NCBI RefSeq assembly: GCF_019320115.1
Contig: NC_089588.1
Coordinates: forward strand, 118,449,591-118,513,590
Direction: 5' to 3'
Source of the DNA: Miscanthus floridulus
Taxonomy: Eukaryota > Streptophyta > Magnoliopsida > Poales > Poaceae
Length of the DNA stretch: 64,000 nucleotides
Shown here: positions 33,295 through 46,045 of the stretch, piece by piece
How the letters are laid out: every line of letters starts with the position of its first letter
Numbering within the stretch: the first letter of the stretch is position 1
Notes under the pieces: model-generated
What the model was told of the DNA's origin: nothing
The model's input: only the letters and a program-made list of their open reading frames with translations
Databases searched by the model: none
Position numbers and translations under genes: made by a program

Positions 33295-36200
33295 ATGGCT
33301 GACCCGAGAAACATGGATGAGGAGTTGAAGATGAATTTGATCAATACTGACACTCAAGTTGCCGGCGATGATGGTGCTAAAAATAACGTGCAAGAGGATG
33401 CAGATGACGGGAGTCAGTACTTAGCTCTTGAACAAAATGAGCAACAACATATTGGCCAAGTATATATTTTTTATTATTAGCTACATATATTATCATATGT
33501 CTTATGTGTGCTCATGACATTAAAAATAATGTTTATGTTTTGTAGCCCTCTGGATCGACATCAACAACTACAACGAAGAGTAAAAATGTTCGAGGTCCCA
33601 AAAAGCCATTGGAGGGCCGCTTCATCATCTCGGAGTTCAATGTGGATACAGGCGAACCAAGGGGGCCAAATAAAACGAAATTCATGCACCACTGTGGTTA
33701 CCTTGTACGGGACCGGCTCCCGATTAGTACCCGTGAATGGAAGAAGAAGACCAATGCTCCTCATATTAGTTTTGTCTCCGATCGTGACAAGACGTTAATT
33801 TGGAATGATGTCTTGGAACATTTCATGCTCCAAACAGATGGTTATGATGATATAATAGATGGTGATGAATTGAAGGAGCGAGTTAGGGATTGGGCAATGA
33901 AGAAGATGGCCACCCAGTTTCAGACTCGGAAGAAACACCTATACACGACGTATGTCAAGAAGAACATAGCACCAGATTTTACTGTCCAGGGCCCGATCTC
34001 AAAGCAGAGGCCCTATTAGGATGAGTTTGTACAGTACAAGACGTCGGAAGAGGGTGTGAGTCGGGTGATAAAGAACCAACGTAATGCCCAACAGAAGACA
34101 TACCACCATAACTTGGGATCAGGTGGCTACCCGACTGCCATTAAGAAGTGGAACAAAATGGAAGCAGACCTTCTTGCCAAGGGTATCACACCAGAATCAC
34201 TCGAGTGGGGAGAGCGTGCAAAGAATTGGTTTTTCGCTCATGGGGGAACACTGGACCAGGAGACAGGGAAGTGCGTTTATGGTGCAAGACTGCAAGAAGC
34301 AGCAGAAAGATTGTTTTATGCTCAGGGAGCTACTGCTAGTGGTGCGTTCAGGCCCAATAGAGAGAAGGATGAACTGACATATGCCATCGGGACTATTGAA
34401 CATGGTGGCTGAACTAGAGGCAAAGGAAGTGTCTCGTGGGAGCATGGATCCCCTCAGGATAGACCTTCCTATAGAAGCCGCCAGAGAAAGAAGGAAGAAG
34501 AGGCACAGCAGCTCCAGAGGTTGGAGGAAGCGGTGCGTGAAGCACAGGAGCGGGAAAAAAACCTTGAAGCGAGAATGTAGGAGGAAATCAGAAGGTAAGT
34601 GCAAGCAGGCATCAGAGCCAAGAATCAACATTAGCCAATCTGTTCAGTTGAAAAGCAGCTGCGCTTCCACAGAGATACCAAATCAAGGGGACACAGGACT
34701 GCGCTTCCCTGTGGATGACATCACTGAACCTTGTACATTGTGTGAGCTACACATTCCGAAGGGGAATTCCACAATCAAGGTGGCTATCGGTCTTGTTAAT
34801 CCTATCGACCGAACCAAGACACCAAGGATTCATGGGAATATAATCCAAGAAGGATATGCTACCATCTCGATAGATAAAGCTGAAAAAGGTTTTAGTGATT
34901 TGCCTCTTGACATTCCTGGAGGTGATGGCGAGAAGACTCTAGGAGAAGCAGAGAAGACATTCATTCTATGGCGCAAGCGCTACATCATCATTCCGGGGAT
35001 GTTGCCTCCACCTCCTCCTGAACTACCTCACCATAGGTGTGGATGAAAACACTACATCATTAATTTATATTGTCTTAAATAATTAACAATCTGCTCATAA
35101 TAATATGTCATTCCTTTTTTGTAGCAGATCCTCCCCCAACCTAAATCCAATTGTTCAATCGGCAGATCATCATAGTGCTCTGTATGATGACAATGTGTTG
35201 GAAGGCGAGGTTGCATCCACACCATCTCCAAGGAGGTCTCCAACGCCGCAGCCGCAACCTCCAAGGAGGTCTCCAACGCCGCTGCCACCACCTCCAAGGA
35301 GGTCTCCAACGCCTCCCCCGCCCCCGCCTACCAAGAAGCCAAGTACTAGCAAGAGGCCAGCCCCGCAAACGAAGAACCAGTCCCCGCCGGCAAAGAAAGC
35401 CACCGTGAAACCAAGGGCTATTTCCAAAATAATATCTGAACAGAAGGAAGAAGTAACTGATGCATATAAAAAAGATATGTCCAGATTCTATGACAAACTT
35501 AAAAAGGATCAAGAAGAAAGGAGAAACCCGGAGAAACCGTACTTCTTCGTAGCTCTAGATATTCTTAGAAAAAAGGTGGCTTCTTACCAGCAACAACAGC
35601 GGGAATCTCGTAAGCCGTCCAAATCAACGTTAACGGACTATGACCGCACTCTCACCAAGTCAATTGAGGCGGCACAGAAAAAGAAGCAGGTAGGGAAAGT
35701 AGTTGCACAACTCGGATAACAATCGCACCAATCAGTCCCCCCGCTAGTTGTTGGTAATGAATATGGTTCAAATTTAGGATTAATGCATCAGGCAAACATA
35801 CCTCCGGATGTCGATTTGGATCACCTTGGTGAATTTATTGAAGAGACTGGTCTCGACCTTTACCAGTTGTTTGGTGATGGAAACATTGAGAGTGCGGCGG
35901 AGGTTGATATTTGGAAGAAAAAATTTGTACTAGGCCAGAGTCTATACAACCCTCAAGCCTTAGGTGATCTGGGGACACAAATGTACCTGCTAAACAAGTG
36001 GTACATGCAGGCGTCTACCGGTGGAGACTTCTGCGTTGGTGTCAGAATTAGAGACGAACACTGGTTCCGTGGCGATGATGTTATGTATGTTGACTTTGCA
36101 GAATTTCATCAACTATGCCACCTGACCTCTCTGTACAAAGTTATCATTAGCTGCTATTGCCTGTAAGTAATAATTTTTTCGATCTATTATTAAACTCATC

Positions 36201-37258
36201 ATATGTGTGTATATGCATATAAATTATCCTAACAAGTACTATATATATGCAGATTTACAATGAACAGAGCTCAGAAAGGAAGGCTGCAATGAAATTGGTT
36301 TTGTTGATCCCCATATAGTATTCAAAGACCCAGTTACTCCAAAGCCTAATTGGAAGTCTGAGTCAGAGAGTAACCTCATGAACTTCTTAGTGAACCAACG
36401 CCACAAGAAGGATATACTCTTTCCCTACAACTTCAAGTGAGTGTTAATAATGTCGATCATCCTTAATGGCTCATATGTTGATTCTAGTTAATTAATGAGT
36501 GTTATGCGTTATATCCTATAAACACATGCAAGCAATCACTGGATATTGATGGACATCGATCTGGTGAAAAGTCACTTGATAATCTATGACTCGATGAGAA
36601 AACCACAACAAGACTACCAAGATATGATAGATATTATCCAGAGGTAATTTCGGTATCTCTAGCAACTATATATACACACAAACATGATGATTAACTATAT
36701 CTGATGACGTGGCTAATTTTTTTATTGGGCAGTGTTTGGAAAACCTTTATTGAGAAGCAACACATGGGAAAATGCAAAGCGTCACTGAATGTAATCCCTT
36801 TGAAAGTAAGTCCCCTAAATCGCATCATCTTTATTAATTAAACATATAGCTTTCACCGGATCACCAGATTGGATGACAAATCTTTTTCTCGTAAAGTGGT
36901 GTCTGAGGCAGGAACAGGGGAACAACTACTGTGGTTACTATGTTTGCAATGTTTATCAAGGTGGTCTCCCAAAGAACTCCTATAGAGAGACTCAAAGTAC
37001 ATTAAAAATACACTATATATTCATTTAATTATTATTATTGATTGTGTTACTATGTCTTTATATATATATATATGTACATATATTAATTTATTTTCCTTTA
37101 ATTCAAACCTGTAGGCTCGATGGTTGGAGGAAAAGGTCATACGACAAGACCAAATCAAAGTAATTCAAGAGTCTATAGCCGAATTTTTTAATGACCAGGT
37201 CATCGATCCCAAGGGCGAGTTCTACTTCGACCCAACACTGCTATGGAAGCCAAGCTAG
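33295..37258 (+). pseudogene. Second CACTA gene with C-terminal Ulp1-like protease domain (element C)
   Basis: Exons can be traced from 33295-33459 (acidic start MADPRNMDEELKM), through 33546 onward (KKPLEGRFIISEFN, transposase_24-like region), to a P-rich linker near 35210-35400. A protease region follows: HWILMDID with catalytic His at 36537-36539, IYDSM with Asp at 36588-36590, and NNYCGYYVC with Cys at 36930-36932. It ends GEFYFDP..KPS-stop at 37256-37258. The His-Asp-Cys triad of C48/Ulp1 proteases is therefore present. In-frame nonsense codons at 34017-34019, 34410-34412, 34578-34580 and 35717-35719 fit TGG, CGA, CAG and CAA changed by C-to-T. One donor lies near 36163 and another at 36436. 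The gene is dead as a full-length product. The protease probably serves the transposon, but its substrate is unknown. Confidence 0.75.
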
Positions 37259-37386
37259 AGGATGAGAGGAAACTTGTTATATCACAACAACTGTAATACA
37301 ATCTTTTGTAATATATGCACATGAAATAATATAATGTAAAATACACATATGCATGCATGCATGTAAATATATATATGATGCATGCA

Positions 37387-37389
<3 letters not shown>

Positions 37390-37452
<63 letters not shown>
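37390..37452. repeat. (TA)n microsatellite
   Basis: About thirty uninterrupted TA dinucleotides lie in the 3' flank of the second gene of element C, preceded by CATGCATGCATG repeats. It is a likely slippage site, so its length may be unreliable. Confidence 0.95.
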
Positions 37453-37453
<1 letters not shown>

Positions 37454-37616
37454 CTATGCTTGAATTGTGTGATTTAATACGTTCATTGTGCTTGAACCGA
37501 AACATACTATACGCGCGTATAAATGTATAATTAGCAGCGTACAATACGACTTCGAAAACCTATTTTGAAAAGAAAACAAAAAAAAATGAAAACAAAAGAA
37601 AAAAGAAAAAAAATAA

Positions 37617-37853
37617 CCTTTAGTCCCGGTTGGTATTACCAACCGGGACTAAAGGGTGCCGGCCTCGTGGCATGTCAGGAGGCACCTTTAGTCCCGGTTG
37701 GTGTTACCCACCGGGACTAAAGGTCTCCCTTTAGTCCCGATTCCTGATCCGGGACTAAAGGACCCCCTTTAGTCCCGGATGCTTGCTCCCGGGTGTGGAA
37801 CCGGGACTAGAGGGGGTTCCCCACCGGGAGTAAAGCTCTGTTCTCTACCAGTG
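37617..37853 (+). repeat. Right subterminal repeats of CACTA element C
   Basis: Palindromes CCTTTAGTCCCGGTTGG and CCAACCGGGACTAAAGG recur four or more times and lead into the terminus at 37853. The motifs match those at 20990-21285 in the opposite overall orientation, as expected for the two ends of one family. Confidence 0.85.
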
Positions 37854-40800
37854 AGTGCTCGGGTTACAGCTGGCGGACTGAGTTGACCCTCTTTTCTTAG
37901 CCAGATCCTAGGCATATTCTTGCCATAAAAAGGACACGACGTTCCTTTCGTAAAAAATGAGAAGGTAAAACCATATTGGAATTATCCTCCTGTAGCTTGG
38001 GTCCACCCAAGAGCCCTCCCCCCTCTCGAGCGATCAGCGAAGGCCGCAGAAATGGTGCGCTTCAGAGATGCCACATCATGACAAGAGGAACCCCCAACAT
38101 AAATGTAATTTCTTGAAAAGAAATTCAAACATCTTGAAATGTAAGAGAGGTTGGTGCAGACCACATATGGCTATATCTTACTGCCTCTGGCATTTATTTA
38201 GAGCTAAAAGCCATTATATGACATTGATATTAATATCCTCTTGAGATTTGCACTGCTACGCCATTCTAGATCTCACATCAAGATCTACAATTGCCAGTTT
38301 TAAATGATTATCTATGCCATTGTAGTACTTAATTAAGAGTGCAGTGTATGACAAAATCCTTATTATGAAAGATTACAAAGGAGAGCTAATAAAATATACA
38401 ATAGCCACTAGGGTTTTAGTTTAACTTGAGTATAAATAGTTGAGTTTTGGTTTCTCCTATTTCCTCTACCCCGTCTTTTCGGAGCAGCCTGCACTCTTCA
38501 GCTTATATCTCTGATTTCGGACAATAAAAAATAATGAAAAAATTCTGGACAACAGTAGACTTCGACATCTTTCTCCGATCATAAGAACCGCCCTTATAGC
38601 CATTATGGTTTGGGAGTTACGAAAATCACAAGACGATGCCACCGCGCTGTCTAAAATCTAGAGTAGTTTCTGTTGTGGACTGCTTTCAACTATCTAGACT
38701 GCAGAATTTGGAAAAGTGTTCTATAAGGAAGTTGTGGAGGATTTGATAAGATTTCCAACGGTATAAGCTACAACTTCATTGGATTAACAGAATGGGAGTT
38801 ACAACTGTTTTACTGCACTGCTGTTTTTCTGATCGCGAGGAATTTCAGATTTCTTGTTCTTGCCCATACACGAGAGTATCATTGGGATGTCAAAACGTCT
38901 TGATACTAGTTCTCTCATATAGAAGAAAGTGCAAGCTACCCTGTTGATCTTTTCTTAAGGGGGTAGCCAAGTTAAAGAAGTTGCAAGGCGAAGGCTTCAT
39001 ATGTTCTGGTGCTTCACTTGAAAGTATAGGTTATGTCTCTGGATGAGGAGTCCCTATCAAGCGCAGGTATCTTTGCTAAAGATGTGTTACTTGTTGGATC
39101 AAGGAGCTCAGGTATTTTCCCATATTGGCTATCACTTCAAGTTATTAATAAATGGGAGTCAATCTTCAACATACCCAGGATAAGTTGGCATGGATGACAT
39201 AGGAAGGAGATATTGGACATCTACAGTTGATTTAATGGAGACTCAGAACATCTCAATGTTGCACCAAGTTAGCAAGTGTGTTTTGTTGAAGAAAGTTCTC
39301 TTCTTGGCATATGTTATTTTTAATGGTAAAAATAGGGAGAAGAACTCGACAAAGTTAATGATGAGTTTGGTCGTAACCCACCCAAGTATGTAAGAGTGAC
39401 GCGGAGTTCCTTGGAAAATAAAAGAGTTTTCAAAAGTTTGCAAAAGTTCAGTTTTGGAAATCTCCCAAAAGTTCTCATCTTGAAAAGTACATTTGAAACT
39501 ATATTTGAATTTGATTTGGATCATATTTGAATTTGGATTGTAAAAGGAAAATGGGAAAAGTTTGAGAAAAGGAGTAAACCTCCCCTCTCGCCCTTTCGCC
39601 TGCATGGCCTAGCTTGCTCCTTTCCACCAGCCCATTCCCGCGCATCCTCGCAGCAGCCCAGCTGCTCTCTCCCACCTTAACTCCGCAGCCCTACTCACTG
39701 AAGGAAAACCCAGCGTGGCTGCGTGCGCCCTCTTCCCTTTCTCTGGCTGACAGCCCGACCCCGCGCTCTCCTCTCGCTGACTGGTAGGACCCATGTGTCA
39801 GTCGTCTCCCACCTCTAGCGTTGCCCGAGTGGGACTCTAACCCAAGCCGAGAGTCCGCCGCTGCTCCAACTCCGCCCCGTATCCGACCGATTTGGCGTGA
39901 CCTCCATGCCAAGCTCCCTATAAAAGCTCCGCGACCCCCTCCACATCCATCTGCGTCGCCGCTCTAGCCTTGGCTTCGCGTTGCCGCCGCATTTTGGATC
40001 TCGCTGAGCTCGTGTTCACCTGCCGCCTTCGATCTCCACCCCGGCAGCCTCACCGACATCGGGAAGCCCACAGGTGAGTTCCCCATGCTCCTCTCTCTCT
40101 CCCGGTGCCTTCTCCGTGTCGTAACATGGCCCGTAGGCGCTTCCCCGTGCACGCCGGTGAGCTCCTCACCGCCGTTAATGGCCACCACCACGCCGGAGTC
40201 ACTGTGCCGGCCAGAGAAATCCTCCCAACACTCGGTAGCCATCTATCTTTGATCCAACGGCCCAAATTAGAAGCTACCCCTTCGCAGGCAATTTTGCTAA
40301 ATAGTTCTCCAATTTTTTAAGTATATAACCCGCCGTCCCTGCAGTTTTGCTAAAGACTCCCTACATTTTCTTGGAATTGAACCCGCAGTCCTCGACCAGA
40401 TTTAAAAATCAGATTTTATTTATTTTAATTCGAATATCAAGTTCCATCTATTTACAGAATTGCAACTGATCTTATTTTATGCATAGTTTCTTCGTTCTAA
40501 CTCCAATTTGACCCGTTCAAGTTGCGTTAGATTCGTAATTGATTAATCTACAAGTTTATACTACTGTTAAATATATTTTCAACTTTTGAAATTCGAGATT
40601 AGTTTTAAATCTGTTATTTTATTAAAGGGAATCTTTTTTAATTCATAACCTTTCCCTTATAATTCCGATTAGTGTGCTTTTCGCGTCCGTGTGTTCGTAG
40701 TAACGTGTAGAACATCTTTAAAACCTTTTTACTTGTTGTTTCATATGTTTGGTGTATTGTTCTAATTTAGATCTATTATTTGCTTCGTGTATGATTGCAT

Positions 40801-42175
40801 GGATACTGATACTTGTTTGGTGCTTTATGATCTTGTCCAGTCGGTGAGCTTTACGTGTTGATCAAGAAGGAGTTTCTTTGAAGTTTTCGACTTGAAGAAG
40901 GATCAGAGTTTTAAGGCAAGTATAGCATGGGATTATCCTTGTTACCTATTCACCATTAATCACTTATCGTATTGCATGTGTCTACCTTGACTACCACTGA
41001 GGATTTCCTAGTACTTTGTACCTTGTGCCTTGATACCTATGGGGTGTTGCATTGGGTAGTATGATGCTAGTGCTCAAACTAAAGCCATGATCTTGTAACT
41101 TGACTAATGGAATATGCAATAAATATTAAAAGATGCTTTTTAGCGACATGGAACAAGAGGGCTAGAGCATTGGGCTATTTTTATGGTGCTCTAGATTCCT
41201 CTCCCTAAGGACTTAACTATAAGTGATCATCCGGGACTTACAGTACAGCTATGAGGGCTACATGGCTCTGGCTTTAGCTTAGTATGAGGACCTTTTCTAA
41301 CTTGTTAGAGGTTATCTTTATTGATGTAAGAATGGCTTGACAAATCGGGTATAGGACAACCTCTACTCTTATGTGTATAGCCGTGATGGAATTGTGTCAT
41401 TCGACAGGGGGTTCCTATATCTGTTTGCCAAGTGAATCTAATGACCATAACTTGTTAGACGAACCTTTGAAAGGCTTCATAGTGAACCCTGCCGACCTTC
41501 CTCGGTAGTGGGTTAAGAGGCTCGCGACCTCGGGCGAAAGGGTAAATCACGACTCACAGTGAAAGTGTACAACCTGTATAGAGTGTAAAACTGGTATATC
41601 AGCCGTGCTCACGATCACGAGCGGCCTTAGAACACTTACGGAATAAATGATGAACACTGATGGTACTGATAATAAAGATGTTCACTAATGATTACTGTTT
41701 ATGCTATTTATTATTAATGTTTACCTGATCATGTGTTTATATGGGCTTGGGAATAAACTTGTTGCCATCTAATTGCTAAAAGATGACTCATTAAAGGCTA
41801 ATCATAGTTAACCAATGTCGGCCTTTTGTGCCTCATGAACCCCATGTTATATTTGTTGAGTACGATATGTACTTACGCTTGCTTTACTTTTTAAAGGTTT
41901 GGAAAAATCCCGGATAGGTACTAGATTGCTAGAGTTTGGAGGAATTAGGCTTGTGATCAATCAGTCAGTTGTCCTTGTGGAATTGGAGTCTTCACCCGAA
42001 GATCGGAGTTGTCTTTCTGTTGTTTGCAATCTAGGGTTACATTCTTTATACTAAGTACATTATATATTAAGCATTGTCTATTGATATTACCCTTATTTAT
42101 AGCTATATGTAATATTTGACTTCCTGGGCTTACAAATGGTGTGTATCTAGTTTTATTCTTAAAACCGGGTGCTAC
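37854..42175 (+). mobile_element. Retrotransposon-derived sequence ending in a long LTR
   Basis: No gene is recognised. The right edge reads AAAACCGGGTGCTACA at 42175, a typical LTR end; read on the other strand it starts TGTAGCACCCGG. A TATA box (CTATAAAAGCTCC) at about 39918 followed by pyrimidine-rich leader suggests an LTR promoter on the plus strand. The left boundary and target duplication were not found (GATCA follows the right edge, but no matching GATCA-TG was located), so the start is only the end of CACTA element C. It may be more than one degraded element. Confidence 0.4.
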
Positions 42176-44389
42176 AGATCAACATATATGGCTTCTAGAG
42201 TCCATCCCACCATCCTCGGGTTAATGCTTTTACGCGAAGCGAGGACGAAAGTGTAAGTGGGATGCTGATAGGTGTGGTTCACTCAGCGTACAGAGTGGAT
42301 CTGAACCGTTTGGAGTGCAGATGACATTGGTTTTGGTGATTAGAGATCTGATATTAGGGTGTCCTCAACGACGGTGTAAAATCGATAGACGAGGAATGGA
42401 ACCGAAAAGAATAAACAAATATCTAGCGGCACAGCTCACCTAGGTGGGTCAGGATGACAGAGGCAGCAGGGTTCACGGGGAGACCTGCGAGCCGAGCGAC
42501 GAGCTTCTCGCTAGCATTGAGTTTTTTTAATATTTCTTTGTTGTCCATGTATGCAAATGGCTAGCGCTGAAGTGGCCTGAGTGCAGATGACATTGGTTTC
42601 TGTGATTAAATTACATCGATTCCACCCGGCAGAGATCCGTTATTAGCGCTAAAGAGGCATGCGTGCAGATGACATTGATTCCCTAAACCCCACTAGTAGT
42701 ATAATATAAGTACGGTTTATCGATGTTGCTGCCCGGCCAATCTAACTGATTTAAAATAGTACCGTCGAGTTTTGCATTGTCTCTCTTTGCCTGACTACTC
42801 TCCTACCTTTCACATTCTTATACAGGTCCCTTTTCTCCTGTACAAATGGAAATTCACGGTAGTCTAGCTTAATAGACTAATCTTCACTGTCTGGCTCGCT
42901 CGTATCCTGGCACTTGGTGAATCGTCTGCGTTACTTCCTAACACGCTGGTCGTCCTCTGCATCCTTGGCCGCCCCTCCATGCAACTCCTCTGCAGCTGCT
43001 CCTACGGGCTGACGGTCTCCTACTCCACGCATCGCGGCCGGGGGTCGTCGCCGGCGTCGGTGCGGTGGGGTCCGGGACCACGGCTTCTCACAGAAAGGTC
43101 CACCCCGGGGCTGTCACGGTGGGGACTAGGACCGGAACGGGCGTGGCGCGAGGTCAGGGCCGGGCGACGATTGGCGGAGTCGAGGACGACGTGGCACGGG
43201 TCAGGACTGTCGTGGCCGGATTCAAAGACGGCGAGAAGACCACGGATTCAAAGACGGCGAGACGGTCATTGTGGAGGAGCCATTGGGGGAGGTGGCAGTC
43301 AAGGAGGAGATGAAGACGCCCACCATGGAGGCCGTGTCCGCGGGGAGGAGCCCACGCTCGGTGGAGCCTGCGTCTGCAGGGAGGAGCCCCCGCACGATGG
43401 AGGAGCGGCGTCCGGCAGGGGAGAGAAAGAGGTGACCGGTGGGTGAGAGAAAGCTGCAGCGGTAGCAGGCCAGTTGCGATAGAATAAAGCAGCGAGGGGA
43501 GGGAGACGACCATGTGGGGAAAAAATATAGCCTTTTTCACTTACAGGTGGGACCCATATCAATTGGTGATGAAATATTGGTGATCTGCTGGAGCTTCTTC
43601 CCAAATAATCAGAACAAGCAATATTGGTGATTACCAATACCATCTTATTGGGGATGAAATATTCGTGAGCTGCTGAAGATGCTCTAAAATCGCCGTCTTT
43701 TAGTACTGCTCTGGTCTGTGATGTCGGCACCCCATCTTTAATTCTGTCCGGTCCATGAATCCCACCTTAATGCTAGCTCTCTCTCTCTCTCCCAAATCCA
43801 CGATCCACAATCACCACCCCGCCAGCTCTTAAAATGTCGGCACCCCATCTCCTCTCCCAACGCCGGCGCCCCTACTCTGAGTGGTAGCGTGACCTGCCCC
43901 GCGGCGCTGGCGTGGCCTGCCCAAGCGGAAACAGCCCCTCGACGGAGGCGCTTGTCCCCTGCCAGCGACTCTCCTAGATCCAGATCGGGGTGCATAGGGG
44001 CGGCGTTGCTGTCCTCTTTCTCACGGAGGACGCAACCCCTCCTTCCAACGGTATTAGCTCATGGAGGACGACGAGCGGTGCACCCAGGGCCTGCGGGGGC
44101 GCCCGCATCCGGGTAAGGATGACGGCAGCACGGTCCGCCCTTGCATGAGGGCCCTGGCGGCGCGGTTAGATGTGCGGGCACGGTTGCCTTCGGCAGCAAC
44201 GCGACTAGACGCGCGGCCATGGTGGCCCTAGCGCCGGCGCCGCCAGACCAGCCATGGGGCTCCCTTTCCTCTCGCGCTTGCTAGCAGCAACCCCTTCCTC
44301 ACTAGCGACAGCGGCTATCTTCCTCTAGCCGACAGAGGCCCCTTCCCCACCAACGAGGGCTGTTGTGGGCTCAGAGCTGGGCTAGTATT
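42176..44389. other. Degraded repeat-rich spacer, no gene seen
   Basis: Mixed low-coding sequence. 42960-43460 and 43750-44340 are GC-rich with open frames on both strands that lack domains. Inverted MITE-like pieces occur near 43560-43690 (AATATTGGTGAT and GGGGATGAAATATTCGTG). I cannot support a gene. Confidence 0.4.
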
Positions 44390-44660
44390 TTTGGAGGCGG
44401 GCCTTATTGTGTGCCTGCCTCCGAAAAATAGACCAACCGCCTCGGTAAATCCATTTTCGAAGACGTGCATTTTCTAACCGCCTCCGTAAATAAAATGACC
44501 CCTCTGTAAATCGATTTTGCGAGGCAGTCATTTTTTGGTGCCTCGGTAAATAAAACGACCGCCTTCGTTAATCGTCTGGCATTTTATGAGGCGGTTGGAT
44601 TTTGTGACTGCCTAAGTTAATGTTTGGGTAGTGTCTCGTAAAATCATTTTTGTAGTAGTG
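44390..44660. mobile_element. CACTA-like right terminus with GAGGCGGT repeats
   Basis: The sequence ends TTTTTGTAGTAGTG at 44660, which read inward is CACTACTACAAAAA, a common CACTA end. It is preceded by recurring subterminal motifs such as CCGCCTCGGTAAAT, CCTCCGTAAATAAAA and GAGGCGGTTGG. The left end was not found, so this is a remnant or a non-autonomous element of unknown extent. Confidence 0.5.
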
Positions 44661-46045
44661 CAAGCTCAGGGTAGTGGCATGTGCGGGAGCGGGCTCGGCG
44701 ACACAGCGGCATGCCTGGGACAAGGCTCCATTGCATAACTTATATAGAACAGCACCACCTCTAAGGGTAAACACATTTCCACTTGTGGCTTAAATTTTAT
44801 CAGCATTAGATATCCCGTTGGAGTCAGTATAGCCTTCAAACACCCTAGGATACCCAGCATAGTGAATCTCCTTTTATTCTTCGGTTTTTCCTTAATAGGG
44901 TACAATATCATAAGGCATTGGAGCAGGTTTGCAGTCACTATACGAGTCATCTTCATGAGTGATAAAAGAGAGTTAGGATTAAGAATGGGCGCGCAATTGG
45001 GCCAGGTTTGTTCTTATGCCTTGGGTTTTCTAGTGGCGGGTGCATTAACAGGATTGCCTCTAAAATCCATTTTCTAATGTGGGCGTGGTTTTTGAGCGCC
45101 GAAATGATCTCTAGAGACAGTGCGATAAAATTGTCACCTATGAAGTTAGAAGTCATTATCAAGTGAAGTAGTTTTTTTAGTAGTGTATCGTATTTCGCAC
45201 AGGAAAAATAGTGAGATGGCACTTTTCTATTTAACACATTTAAAAACTATAACCTTTTCATATGAGCTCATAAGGAGAGATTATATTTATATGAATTTTG
45301 TAGATCTCAAGGACATATATAATTTGAATGTTGCCACCTTTTCATTTGAGGCTGACCATCCTGGTGCCATATAATCAATGCTTTTTACCTGCAACTCTTT
45401 GCTATACTCGCTCAGACGAAAACACCTAGAAAGAACGGGCGCATGCCGCAACAACCATTAGGGACGCGTGTTGACAGTGGTTTACCAGCGAATCAATAAT
45501 GTTCGTCGCAGTTGCGAGGAAGGAGGCGTACACCTCAATAGACCCCCGCCTGCTAGCTGTACGCGACCATAAAAAGATGTAAGCCACGTGAATACACCCA
45601 GCAATAATGTCATTCTCTCCTACATACCAGCGGTTGTAAGCGTGTCCACTATCGCATTTTATACCTCAAAACCCTTCTAATAAAGTACACCGGAAAGGAT
45701 GCGAGTACCTTGTGAAGCGAGCCCAAAGCACATGGTAATGGACTCATGGCTGCTGTGGCCGACAAAGATCCACACTTAACTGAAAAAAAAAACATGCAGT
45801 GCTAAGCTTCCTTTATCGAAAAAAAGCAGTAAAGCTACATGCGCGCACATGACTACAGATCAGATCAGATCCTTGCAGTGCCAAGGAGAAAACAATACGG
45901 ACCGTCAGTGAATAGGAGAGAGTGAGAGACCAGAAAGCCCTGGTGCTTTTTAACATACAGAAGAGCATTAATCCACAGCAACAAACCTTGAGAGCAAAGC
46001 AAGCAAGCAGAACCCTTGAGTGATTCAACTTGAGAGATCCCCACC
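44661..46045. other. Upstream region of the intact NLR
   Basis: This spacer has no convincing gene. A second CACTA-like end (TTTTTTAGTAGTG) occurs at about 45185. The last ~200 bp include a purine-rich leader ending CCCCACC before the NLR start codon, a favourable translation context. No TATA box could be assigned with confidence. Confidence 0.4.

Larger units (their letters stand above)
20959..37853 (+). mobile_element. CACTA element C with nested insertions
   Basis: The left terminus is CACTAGTAGAGAACAGA at 20959. The right terminus at 37853, read inward, is CACTGGTAGAGAACAGA, a matching inverted repeat with two changes. Both ends carry TTTAGTCCCGG-type palindromic subterminal repeats. Contents in order: leader with repeated hairpin, GRF zinc-finger gene, TNP2 pseudogene split by an LTR retrotransposon, a second block of subterminal-type repeats, a foldback insertion with an orphan ORF, and a TnpA/Ulp1 pseudogene. 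The expected 3-bp duplication is absent (CCA on the left, AGT on the right). The right flank also does not continue duplication copy A's sequence, so the element or its flank has been rearranged. Confidence 0.8.

Noticed and set aside
37390..37452. TA-rich run as a promoter
   Set aside because: It is a plain dinucleotide microsatellite downstream of a pseudogene, without a following leader or ORF.
42979..43446. 155-residue GC-rich ORF upstream of the NLR
   Set aside because: Low-complexity composition with a similar open frame on the opposite strand and no motif; probably part of a degraded transposon.
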